Shown here: positions 10,802 through 18,933 of the stretch, in pieces
Layout of the letters: each line of letters begins with the position of its first letter
How positions within the stretch are numbered: position 1 is the first letter of the stretch
DNA from: Cellvibrio sp. KY-YJ-3
GTDB lineage: Bacteria; Pseudomonadota; Gammaproteobacteria; Pseudomonadales; Cellvibrionaceae
NCBI RefSeq assembly: GCF_008806955.1
Contig: NZ_CP031727.1
Coordinates: 558,001-622,000 of the forward strand
Direction: 5' to 3'
Length of the DNA: 64,000 nt
The notes under the pieces: generated by a model
The model's input: only the letters and a program-made list of their open reading frames with translations
What the model was told of the DNA's origin: nothing
Databases searched by the model: none
Program-made: the position numbers and the translations under genes

Positions 10802-10830
10802 AATTATTCACCATAATGTCTGGCTTTTTT
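10794..10830 (+). terminator. Terminator hairpin overlapping the recN LexA box
   Basis: AGCCAGACA (10794-10802) pairs perfectly with TGTCTGGCT (10817-10825) around a 14-base loop, followed by a run of T to 10830. It can end the chemoreceptor transcript. Its left arm contains the right half of the LexA box, so any recN transcript starting at or before the operator would carry this hairpin in its leader. Confidence 0.75.
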
Positions 10831-10872
10831 AGTGGCGCACTTCATCGCCGCTGCCGGATTTGCGAGGCGCTG

Positions 10873-12540
10873 ATGCTGACTCACCTGAATATCCAAAACT
10901 TTACGCTGGTCGATCAACTGGATCTGGACATCAAACCCGGTATGACCGTGATTACCGGCGAAACGGGGGCGGGTAAATCCATCATGCTCGATGCACTCGG
11001 GCAGGCGCTGGGTGATAAAGCCGATGGCGAGCGCGTGCGCACGGGTGCCAGCCGCGCCGATATCTGCGCCAGTTTTGATACCAGCCAAATCCCCGCAGCA
11101 CAGGAGTGGCTACAAAGCCACGATTTGCAGCAGAGCGATAATCCGCACGAGTGTTTGCTGCGCCGGGTAATCAATGCCGATGGCAAATCCAAAGCCTATA
11201 TCAACGGTCAACCGGCGACGCTGCAGCAACTGCGTGCGCTGGGTGAAATGCTGATTGATATTCACAGCCAACATGAGCATCAATCGCTGTTGGTAAAAGA
11301 TACCCATCGCCGCCTGGTGGATGAATTTGCCGGCCAAACCGAATTAGCCAAACAGGTGCGCCTCGCCTTTCGCGAATGGCACAGCCGGTTAGAGCATTTT
11401 ATTAACCTGCGCGATAACGCCGCCGATGTGAGCGCACGCTTCCAATTGCTTAGCTATCAATTTAACGAACTGGAACAGCTGGGTTTACAGCAAGGTGAAC
11501 TCGCCAAGCTCGAAGCGGAGCAGCGCAGCCTTTCCAACGCCGAAGAAATTTTGCGCGGCAGCCAGCAACTCGCCGCGTTTTGTGGCGATGACGAACAGGG
11601 TTTGAGTGTGAACCTGCATCGCGCACTGCATATTTTGCGCAGCCTGCCGGAAAAATCCGCCGCACTGCAGGCGGCCGAAGAGTTACTCACCAGCGCGCAG
11701 ATTCAAGTGGAAGAAGCGCAGCACGAAATTGAGCGCCATATCGATACCTTCAACCTCGATCCTGCGCGTTTGACGGTGGTGGAAGACCGCCTCTCAGCAA
11801 TTTACGACATAGCGCGCAAGCACCGCATCCAGCCGGAAGCACTACCGTCATTTATCGATAAACTCAGCGCCGAACTGGAACAACTGCAAGGCGGCGATGC
11901 CAAGCTGGATCAATTGGCGCAGCAAGTGGAGCAGGCGGAAAAGGCCTATCGCCAACTGGCCGAGCAGCTATCAGCCAAACGCACCAAAGCCGGCGCAACA
12001 CTGGCCAAACAGGTTAATGAACAACTCAAATTACTGGCGATGGAAAATGCCAAGCTCACCATCAGCTTATTACCACTGACCGACAAACCCGGCCCCAATG
12101 GTTTGGAAGAGGTGGAGTTTTTAATCAGCACCAACCCCGGCCAAGCGCCGCGCCCGCTGGCAAAAATTGCCTCGGGCGGGGAACTCTCGCGCATCAGCCT
12201 CGCCATTCAGGTGATTACCGCCAAAACCTCCGCGACGCCCACACTGGTATTCGATGAAGTCGATGTCGGCATCGGCGGTGCCACCGGTGATGTCGTGGGC
12301 CAACTATTGCGTCAGCTGGGTGAGCGCGGGCAAGTGATTTGTGTAACCCACTTGGCGCAGGTGGCAAGCAAGGGCCACCAGCATTTGCAGGTAGTGAAAA
12401 CCGCGAGCAAAAAAAGCGCGGAATCCACCCTGGTGGAATTAGCGGGCGATAGCAAAGTGGAGGAAATTGCACGCATGCTGGGCGGCTTGAAAATTACCGA
12501 TCAATCCATCGCCCATGCTCGTGAAATGCTGAGTTTTTAA
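10873..12540 (+). CDS. recN: DNA repair protein RecN
   Basis: 555 residues from the ATG at 10873, matching the E. coli length of about 553. An upstream in-frame ATG at 10816 lies inside the terminator stem and adds a non-homologous tail, so it is rejected; GCGAGG precedes the chosen start. Motifs are Walker A GETGAGKS near the N terminus, a central coiled coil, the signature SGGELSRISLA and Walker B LVFDEVDVGIGG. RecN is an SMC-like ATPase that assembles at double-strand breaks and promotes RecA-dependent repair. It is normally strongly SOS-induced, which agrees with the LexA box upstream. The gene ends at a bidirectional terminator shared with fur. Confidence 0.97.
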   Translation: MLTHLNIQNFTLVDQLDLDIKPGMTVITGETGAGKSIMLDALGQALGDKADGERVRTGASRADICASFDTSQIPAAQEWLQSHDLQQSDNPHECLLRRVINADGKSKAYINGQPATLQQLRALGEMLIDIHSQHEHQSLLVKDTHRRLVDEFAGQTELAKQVRLAFREWHSRLEHFINLRDNAADVSARFQLLSYQFNELEQLGLQQGELAKLEAEQRSLSNAEEILRGSQQLAAFCGDDEQGLSVNLHRALHILRSLPEKSAALQAAEELLTSAQIQVEEAQHEIERHIDTFNLDPARLTVVEDRLSAIYDIARKHRIQPEALPSFIDKLSAELEQLQGGDAKLDQLAQQVEQAEKAYRQLAEQLSAKRTKAGATLAKQVNEQLKLLAMENAKLTISLLPLTDKPGPNGLEEVEFLISTNPGQAPRPLAKIASGGELSRISLAIQVITAKTSATPTLVFDEVDVGIGGATGDVVGQLLRQLGERGQVICVTHLAQVASKGHQHLQVVKTASKKSAESTLVELAGDSKVEEIARMLGGLKITDQSIAHAREMLSF

Positions 12541-12577
12541 GGGTATTAACCAGAGTTCAGCAAACCGTGAGCAATAA

Positions 12578-12605
12578 AAAAGGGCGCTATGCACTGCGCC
12601 CTTTT
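12578..12605. terminator. Bidirectional terminator between recN and fur
   Basis: AAAAGGGCGC (12578-12587) and GCGCCCTTTT (12596-12605) with an eight-base loop, and A/T runs on either side. It separates the convergent recN and fur genes. Confidence 0.9.
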
Positions 12606-12639
12606 ATTCAACCACCCAATCAACTAACAACATTCACTG

Positions 12640-13053
12640 TCAGGATGGGCGTTTTTTTCTCACGTAGAGCACCAGACTGTGATCGGTGAGTTCGTAGCCG
12701 TATTCCGCCACTATACGTTTTTGCAATGCCTCAATTTCATCGTTATGGAACTCAATGATGGTGCCGGCATCTATATCCACCATGTGATCATGATGTTCGC
12801 CGCGCGCCACTTCAAATACCGAGTGGCCGCCATCGAAATTGTGCCGCACTACCAAACCGGCAGATTCAAATTGGGTTAATACCCGATAGACAGTTGCCAA
12901 ACCGACATCGTCGCCCTGCTCCATTAGCGCTTTATATACATCTTCCGCGCTCATGTGATGCTGTTCAGAGGACTCCAGCATTTGCAAAATTTTCACACGA
13001 GGCAAGGTCACTTTAAGACCCGCTTTGCGCAGTTCGTGGTTACCGTCTGCCAT
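12640..13053 (-). CDS. fur: Ferric uptake regulator Fur
   Basis: 137 residues. The ATG at 13053 has GGGGGA directly upstream; an in-frame TTG four codons earlier is not preferred. The N-terminal winged helix includes LKVTLPRVKIL and GLATVYRVL. The dimerisation domain has the HHDHMVDI metal-binding stretch and IIEFHNDEIE. Fur with Fe2+ represses iron-uptake genes. In E. coli the segment after HHDH contains the structural zinc pair CxxC; here it reads VDIDAG and the whole protein contains no cysteine, as in a subset of Fur proteins that do without the cysteine zinc site. It is divergent from bamE, a common gammaproteobacterial arrangement. Confidence 0.97.
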   Translation of the reverse strand: MADGNHELRKAGLKVTLPRVKILQMLESSEQHHMSAEDVYKALMEQGDDVGLATVYRVLTQFESAGLVVRHNFDGGHSVFEVARGEHHDHMVDIDAGTIIEFHNDEIEALQKRIVAEYGYELTDHSLVLYVRKKRPS

Positions 13054-13131
13054 TATTTCCCCCAAACCCTTCTCAGTGTTCCTGTGGTTCGGGTATTATC
13101 CGCGTTCATTTTCGTTAGTGGAAGCCCTAGT

Positions 13132-13587
13132 ATGAAATTAGCCAGCCGTGTATTTCTGGCCCTTGTGTTTATTACGGGCCTCACCGCCTGCTCCAGCTTC
13201 CGCTTTCCTGGTGTGTATAAAGTTGGCATTCAGCAGGGCCACATCATTACCCAGGAAATGGTCGATCAATTAAAACTGGGCATGAACAAACGCCAGGTAC
13301 GCTTTGTACTCGGCAATACTTTACTGCCGAATACCTTTAACGATGACCGCTGGGATTACCCTTACAGTGTGCGTCGCGGTTCACAGGGTGAAATTACCCA
13401 ATACCTTTACACCGTTTATTTTGAAAACGATAAGCTGGTAAAAACCGAGGGCGATTTCCTGCCTGGTAAAGCACCCATGAGCGGTGAAAAATCCAAGCGT
13501 TATTTGGATGATATGCAGCGCGATGTCCCGGTGCCAACAGAAGATAGTACACCGCCAGATTTGCCCGATCCCGAAGAGTTGGAATAA
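13132..13587 (+). CDS. bamE: Outer membrane protein assembly factor BamE (SmpA/OmlA)
   Basis: 151 residues starting at the ATG at 13132, with GGAAG upstream. A lipoprotein signal peptide ends in the lipobox LTAC (Cys at about residue 20). The BamE core is visible: GVYKVGIQQGHIITQEMVDQLK, GMNKRQVRFVLG and NTFNDDRWDYPY. BamE is a small lipoprotein of the beta-barrel assembly machine that stabilises the BamA-BamD contact. The C-terminal 40 residues are Pro/Asp/Glu-rich and look disordered; E. coli BamE is shorter. The gene is followed by its own terminator. Confidence 0.95.
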   Translation: MKLASRVFLALVFITGLTACSSFRFPGVYKVGIQQGHIITQEMVDQLKLGMNKRQVRFVLGNTLLPNTFNDDRWDYPYSVRRGSQGEITQYLYTVYFENDKLVKTEGDFLPGKAPMSGEKSKRYLDDMQRDVPVPTEDSTPPDLPDPEELE

Positions 13588-13643
13588 ATACACTTAAGCA
13601 TCTGGCAAAAAATAACTACCCAAAAACAACCGCCTAAAAAACT

Positions 13644-13672
13644 AACGCCCGGATCTCCGGGCGTTGTTGTTT
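13644..13672 (+). terminator. Terminator of bamE
   Basis: AACGCCCGG (13644-13652) and CCGGGCGTT (13657-13665) with the tetraloop ATCT and a T-rich tail. It starts 57 bases after the bamE stop. Confidence 0.85.
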
Positions 13673-13737
13673 TTGGGCAGTGGTTTTTAGAGGGTTGTTT
13701 TTGCAGGGCTAGCGTTGCACTGGTAAACATTTACGCT

Positions 13738-15393
13738 TCACACAGGCGCCACATCTGCCCCGCGCAAACTGCACACGCGATTACGTCCCTCGCTTTTCGC
13801 GCGATAGAGCGCCGCATCGGCCTCTTGCAATAATTGCTCAGCGCGCTCTATACCCGGTTCAAAAGATGCCACTCCCGCACTCAGGGTGACGTGAAAGATT
13901 TTTTGATCGACCGTAAAGGTAAGGTCGCGAAAACGTTTGCGGATATCTTCCATTAATAAATGCGCTTCAGCGCGGGTGCAGCGCGGCAATACCGCCACAA
14001 ATTCTTCACCGCCGTAACGCCCCACTGCATCCATTTTACGCAGCCGTTGGCGCAATAAATGGGCGATGGCTTTAATGACTTTGTCACCTGCCGGATGACC
14101 GTAGCTGTCATTGATTTGTTTGAAATGATCCAAATCCAGCATCACCAGGCTCAGCGCTTCACCGGTGCGCTGGGCGCGGCTCAGCTCTATATCCACCTGC
14201 TCTTTAATGCGCGAATGCTTCAGTAAGCCGGTCAAACTGTCGCGATCCAGTGCATCGCTTAACTGGCGGCTGCGCGCAGCGCGCACGGAAACTGCCGTTA
14301 CCAATTCCAGATCGCTGAGCGGTTTGCTGAGGAAATCGTCGCCCGCGCGCCCCATGGCTAACGCGCGTTTTTGTTCGTCCTGCTCGGAGGATAAATAAGT
14401 AATGGGAACCCGCAGCCAATCCTGATTCAAGCGAATGACCTGCGCCAGTTCTATACCGCTGCACACCGGCATATTGATATCGAGCAAAATCAGTTCGGGG
14501 TGAAAGTCATTGAGCAAGGCAAAAATATCGCGCGGACTATTGCTCACTTCGGCGCGAATATCGGCACCGCCAAGCACCAATTTATAGTGCTCTGCAAGGG
14601 CGAGATCATCATCGATAATCAGTACACGATAGGGGGTACTGCGGTGGCGATCCAGATAATTTTCAAAGCAGTCCACCAGCCGGATGATATCCAGTGGCTT
14701 CACAAAATAACCCACCGCACCGGCACGCACGGCGGCATGGTAGGCGTCAAAATCAGTGCGACTGGAGACAAAAATCACCGGCACCGAAGCGGGTAATTGG
14801 TGCTGTAACCGGGCAATCGCCTCCGGGGTTTCGCGCCCCTCATCAATGAACATGACATCGCAGATCATAAAATCCGGCGGGCGGCGCAAAATCTCGCCCT
14901 CGGCAGCGGCGATGGTGCCAAAGTGCTCTACCTGATGGCCGAAATGGCGCAGGGTGATGCAGAGTTCATTGGCCACATCCGGATCATCTTCCAGTACATA
15001 AATGAGCGAGCTGACCGCCCCCGATGGTGTTGCCGGGGGTGGCAGCGCGACACTGGTAGCAGGCGCTATTTGAAGTTCGCCCCCCAGCGCTGTCACCGCC
15101 ACTGAAAATACCCGCAGCATGCCAGTGTCTACGGTGCCAGCGGCTACCCAGTCCAACACCTGTAGCTCCAGTTTTTTGGCTTGTTTACCCAAGTCAGGAA
15201 AGCCAAAACTGCCCGCTGAGCCGGCCAATTTGTGCAATTTTTGCCCCAATTCCTGCAGGGCGGCGGCTTGGCTTTCCGGCACTAATGCCAGGGCTACCAG
15301 TTCGCGCAAGCGCGCGATTTCAGCGGGCAGCCGCGCCGCATAATCGGCGCGCAGAGCCTCAAGGCGCGCGGCGATTTCGGTTTTTTTGTCCAT
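13738..15393 (-). CDS. HPt-REC-REC-GGDEF signalling protein (diguanylate cyclase)
   Basis: 551 residues from the ATG at 15393; longer in-frame starts up to 15522 add a non-conserved leader, and no start has a strong ribosome binding site. Residues of about 15-90 are an HPt domain with LHKLAGSAGSFG (phospho-acceptor His54). REC1 spans about 131-245 (Asp179 in CDV, Lys in FVKP). REC2 spans about 256-375 (Asp305 in LLDINMP, Lys in LSKP). The GGDEF domain spans about 383-545, with GGEEF at 461-465 and an inhibitory-site RxxD (RKMD, 452-455) five residues before it. It should make c-di-GMP from two GTP under control of a phosphorelay, with product inhibition. It is divergent from an HD-GYP gene and close to two histidine kinases, the likely phosphate donors. 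Confidence 0.93.
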   Translation of the reverse strand: MDKKTEIAARLEALRADYAARLPAEIARLRELVALALVPESQAAALQELGQKLHKLAGSAGSFGFPDLGKQAKKLELQVLDWVAAGTVDTGMLRVFSVAVTALGGELQIAPATSVALPPPATPSGAVSSLIYVLEDDPDVANELCITLRHFGHQVEHFGTIAAAEGEILRRPPDFMICDVMFIDEGRETPEAIARLQHQLPASVPVIFVSSRTDFDAYHAAVRAGAVGYFVKPLDIIRLVDCFENYLDRHRSTPYRVLIIDDDLALAEHYKLVLGGADIRAEVSNSPRDIFALLNDFHPELILLDINMPVCSGIELAQVIRLNQDWLRVPITYLSSEQDEQKRALAMGRAGDDFLSKPLSDLELVTAVSVRAARSRQLSDALDRDSLTGLLKHSRIKEQVDIELSRAQRTGEALSLVMLDLDHFKQINDSYGHPAGDKVIKAIAHLLRQRLRKMDAVGRYGGEEFVAVLPRCTRAEAHLLMEDIRKRFRDLTFTVDQKIFHVTLSAGVASFEPGIERAEQLLQEADAALYRAKSEGRNRVCSLRGADVAPV

Positions 15394-15656
15394 AGAAAAA
15401 CTGTACCCGATGGTTTGCATTGGTGTCTGATTCTGTAACAGCAAAAGGGATACGCCCCGCAACGACAGGCGCCAGTTGTCAAATAATAGAAGTGTTGCGC
15501 ACGAATAGCCAATGTCCGCCAATGGGATATTTACGGCGCTGAATTTAATATCTGGGTAGCCGGAACTGCATCACAGCAAAGCGCGTCTATACTAGCCTTA
15601 GCGCCACCCACTTCCGACCAACTAATAATCCATTTTGCCAGCCACTGCAGGGCTTC

Positions 15657-16880
15657 ATGCTAAAAAGAATCGCCGTAAAAGACATCAAACTCGGTATGTT
15701 TATCTGTGAATTTTGCGGTTCATGGATGGAGCATCCCTTTTGGAAAACGCGTTTTTTACTGGACGATGAAAAAGACCTGCACGCGATTCAGGCGAGCGGG
15801 ATCAAGGAGCTGTGGATTGATGTCAGCCAGGGCATAGATGCCAGCGATGCCGCCGCAGCCAAGACCGAAGCCGAAGTAGCACAGGAAGCAGAAGCGCTGT
15901 TGCTGGGCGCAGATAAAGCCGCCGTAGGCGAAAAGCTATCGCTCGACGAGGAAATCCAGACTGCCGCCAAACTGTGCGCCAAAGCCAAAGAAGCGGTGAT
16001 TGAAATGTTCAGCGATGCGCGCATGGGCCGCGCCATTCAGGTGGAACAGGCGCGCGCGCTGGTGGAGGAAATTTCCAACTCGGTATTGCGCCAACCTCAC
16101 GCCCTGATCAGCCTCGCGCGCCTTAAAAATGCCGATGAATACACCTACATGCACTCGGTAGCCGTCTGTGCGTTGATGATTGCGCTGGCGCGCCAGTTGA
16201 ATATTGACGAAGAGATGGTGCGCGAAGCCGGTTTTGCCGGTCTGTTGCACGATTTAGGCAAAGTGGGCATCCCCATGAAAGTGCTCAATAAACCAGGGAA
16301 ACTCACCGACGCCGAGTTTTCGGTGGTCAAATCCCACCCTGAAGTGGGCGCACGTATTTTGATGGAAAACTACGACGTGAGCCCCATGGTGCTGGACGTA
16401 TGCCTGCATCACCACGAAAAGGTGGACGGCACCGGCTACCCTCATGGCCTGAAGGGCGACACCATCAGCCTGTTTGCCAAGATGGGCGCGGTGTGCGATG
16501 TCTATGATGCCATCACCTCCAATCGCCCCTATAAAAAAGGCTGGGCACCCGCAGACTCGATTCGCAAAATGGCGGAGTGGAGCAAGGGGCATTTTGATGA
16601 GGCGGTGTTTCAGGCCTTTGTCAAAACCGTGGGTATTTACCCCACGGGTTCATTGGTGCGGCTGGAAAGCGGCCGCCTGGCGGTAGTGGTGGAACAGAAC
16701 GAGCACTCGCTGCTCAACCCCACAGTAAAAGTGTTTTTTTCCGCCAAAACCAAAATGCCGATTATTCAGGAAACCCTGGATCTGGCAGCCCTCAAGGGCA
16801 AAGACAAAATCATCGGGCGCGAATCACCCGACGACTGGGGCTTTAAAAACCTGGATATGCTCTGGTCGGGCCTGGGCTAG
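15657..16880 (+). CDS. HD-GYP c-di-GMP phosphodiesterase with DUF3391 domain
   Basis: 407 residues; GCAGGG precedes the ATG. Residues 1-130 have the DUF3391 look (starts LKRIAVKDIKLGMFICEF). The HD-GYP domain follows, with HDLGKVGIP, SHPEVG, HHHEKVDGTGYP (the GYP motif) and DVYDAITSNRPYKKGW. The metal-binding His and Asp residues are present, so it should hydrolyse c-di-GMP to pGpG or GMP. It is transcribed away from the HPt-REC-REC-GGDEF cyclase, so an enzyme that makes the messenger and one that breaks it share a control region. The C-terminal tail is variable. Confidence 0.95.
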   Translation: MLKRIAVKDIKLGMFICEFCGSWMEHPFWKTRFLLDDEKDLHAIQASGIKELWIDVSQGIDASDAAAAKTEAEVAQEAEALLLGADKAAVGEKLSLDEEIQTAAKLCAKAKEAVIEMFSDARMGRAIQVEQARALVEEISNSVLRQPHALISLARLKNADEYTYMHSVAVCALMIALARQLNIDEEMVREAGFAGLLHDLGKVGIPMKVLNKPGKLTDAEFSVVKSHPEVGARILMENYDVSPMVLDVCLHHHEKVDGTGYPHGLKGDTISLFAKMGAVCDVYDAITSNRPYKKGWAPADSIRKMAEWSKGHFDEAVFQAFVKTVGIYPTGSLVRLESGRLAVVVEQNEHSLLNPTVKVFFSAKTKMPIIQETLDLAALKGKDKIIGRESPDDWGFKNLDMLWSGLG

Positions 16881-16897
16881 CACCTATACCAATAACG

Positions 16898-17281
16898 CTA
16901 GCGCTTCTCCCAAATACTGACCAGCTGCTGCGCCAGAGTCATGGGGTCAAAGGGTTTGGCGATCACCCCCAGCGCGCCCAAATTCAGATACCCCTGCACC
17001 TCCTGCGGCTGCACTTTGGCGGTCATAAACACCACCGGTACGGCCACCATTTCCGGAAATGCACGCAGGTGCTTCAGGGTTTCGGGGCCGTCCATGCCCG
17101 GCATCATCACATCCAGCAGAATCAAATCCGGCTTGAAGGCCACCGCTTTTTGCAGGGCTTCCGCCCCGGAGCTGCAGGCTTCCATCACAAAACCATGAAT
17201 TGTCTCCAGTACCATCATGGCGATGGCTTGAATATCCGGGTCATCCTCTACATACAAAATACGGCTGAGTTCCTGTGTCAT
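16898..17281 (-). CDS. Single-domain response regulator (CheY-like)
   Basis: 127 residues, one REC domain only: acidic pair EDD near residues 12-14, phospho-acceptor Asp in LILLDVMMPG, Thr in FMTAK, and Lys in IAKPF. It has no output domain, so it acts by protein contact or as a phosphate shuttle or sink. It lies 20 bases downstream of the histidine kinase at 17302 and is probably the third gene of the same operon. Its likely job is to relay phosphate from one of the two kinases, possibly to the HPt of the cyclase nearby. Confidence 0.93.
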   Translation of the reverse strand: MTQELSRILYVEDDPDIQAIAMMVLETIHGFVMEACSSGAEALQKAVAFKPDLILLDVMMPGMDGPETLKHLRAFPEMVAVPVVFMTAKVQPQEVQGYLNLGALGVIAKPFDPMTLAQQLVSIWEKR

Positions 17282-17301
17282 AAATCGAACCTGATTGACG
17301 G

Positions 17302-18933
17302 TTAGTGATGGGGTACAAGATCGGTAGCGCGGTTGGCGAGCGGGAAGATGGCGTAAAAGGTAGCGCCCTGCCCCGGTATGGAATCAAAGCCTATGCGGCC
17401 ATGCATGCGCTCCACAAAGGTTTTGCTAATGGCCAAACCCAACCCGGTGCCACCGCGCTGGCGCGAGGCCGAAGAGTCAGCCTGGGTAAATTTTTGGAAC
17501 AAGCGCTCGCGAAACTCCTCGCTAATACCCGGGCCGTGATCCACTACGGCAATTTTTACCTCGCCCTGCAGCTGGATTAACTGGATTTCCACCCGCCCTT
17601 GGGGAGGGGAGTACTTGACGGCGTTGGAGATAAAATTGGCCATGACCTGCTGCAGGCGGTGGGCGTCCAGCGAGACCATTAGCGGCACATCCTGTTCATT
17701 GGCGCAGACACTCAGGTGCAAGCTGACGTTAAAGCTGTCGGCGTAGGCTTTATTGGTTTCCAGTGACTGTTCAATGATGGGCACCAGCGGCTGGCGCTCC
17801 AGATCGAACCCCATTTTACCGGCGATAAGTTTTTCCATATCCAGCAGGTCATTGATCAACTGGGTCAGGCGCAGCGCGTTTTTGTGCGCAATCACCAACA
17901 TGTTTTGCATTTTTTCCGGTGGCGCGCCCAGCATCCCGCCCACAATTAACCCGAGTGAACCGGAAATCGCGGTCAGTGGGGTGCGCAACTCATGGCTCAC
18001 GGCGGACACAAAATCATTTTTGATCTGTTCCGCACGCTTGCGTTCGCTGATGTCCCAGATAAAACCATCAATGTATTTCAGCGCTCCACTGGCATCAAAC
18101 ACACCGCAGCCAAGCTCTTCGATCCAGCACCAGTCGCCATTGCCATCGCGCAGGCGGTAGATAATCTGAAAGGCCTGCTGCTGCCTCAGCGCCTCCTGTA
18201 CCTGCTGGTACACCATAGGCACATCCTCGGGATGGGTGATGTCGGAGATGCTTAACGCACCATCGCCCATAAAACGCGTTGAGGGGTAGCCGGTCAGTTG
18301 TTCAACCTTGTCGCTCAGGTAGAGCATGGTCCAGCGGGCATCGTTGAGGCAGCGGTACACCGCACCGGGAAAGTTACTGAGGATGGTATTAAGTTGCTCA
18401 CTGCGCTCCTGCAGTTGCAGCTGCGATGCTTGCAGCGCCTGATTGGCCTCGCGCAGCTCCAGCAGCTGGATCACTTGCCCGGCGAGCAGTTTCAGGGCCA
18501 TCGCCTGGGAGGAGCCGAACCGGCGCGGTGTGGTATCAATCACACAGAGGGTGCCAAAGGCATAACCCTCTTCCGATACCAGCGGCGCGCCGGCATAAAA
18601 CCGGATATGCGGCTCGCCCAAGACCAGCGGATTGTCGCTAAACCGCGGGTCGCGGATCGCATCCTCCACAACCAACAGGTCGCCCGGCTGCAAAATGGCA
18701 TGGGCGCAAAAGGCGAGATCGCGCGGGGTTTCGGTCACATCCAGACCAATACAGCTTTTGAACCATTGGCGCTCGTGGTCTATCAGGCTAACCAGTGCAA
18801 TCGGCACCTCGCAGATCATCGCGGCCAACTGGGCAAGGTCATCAAAGCTCTGCTCCCGACCGGTGTCGAGAATATTGAGCGCATGCAAATGGGCGAGGCG
18901 GGTTAATTCATTGCCTGGCAGGGCGGCTTTCAT
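17302..18933 (-). CDS. GAF-PAS sensor histidine kinase, soluble
   Basis: 543 residues without membrane segments. A GAF domain spans about 20-160, a PAS domain about 185-300, then HisKA with the phospho-acceptor His314 in FVSAVSHELRTPL, and a HATPase_c domain with N, G1 (DHGPGIS) and G2 (GTGLGLAI) boxes. There is no receiver domain. Its ATG overlaps the stop of the upstream hybrid kinase by four bases (ATGA) and has GGAGG seven bases before it, which indicates translational coupling. The kinase core is close in sequence to that of the upstream protein, suggesting duplication. It should sense a cytoplasmic or redox/light-type cue and feed the neighbouring response regulator. Confidence 0.94.
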   Translation of the reverse strand: MKAALPGNELTRLAHLHALNILDTGREQSFDDLAQLAAMICEVPIALVSLIDHERQWFKSCIGLDVTETPRDLAFCAHAILQPGDLLVVEDAIRDPRFSDNPLVLGEPHIRFYAGAPLVSEEGYAFGTLCVIDTTPRRFGSSQAMALKLLAGQVIQLLELREANQALQASQLQLQERSEQLNTILSNFPGAVYRCLNDARWTMLYLSDKVEQLTGYPSTRFMGDGALSISDITHPEDVPMVYQQVQEALRQQQAFQIIYRLRDGNGDWCWIEELGCGVFDASGALKYIDGFIWDISERKRAEQIKNDFVSAVSHELRTPLTAISGSLGLIVGGMLGAPPEKMQNMLVIAHKNALRLTQLINDLLDMEKLIAGKMGFDLERQPLVPIIEQSLETNKAYADSFNVSLHLSVCANEQDVPLMVSLDAHRLQQVMANFISNAVKYSPPQGRVEIQLIQLQGEVKIAVVDHGPGISEEFRERLFQKFTQADSSASRQRGGTGLGLAISKTFVERMHGRIGFDSIPGQGATFYAIFPLANRATDLVPHH

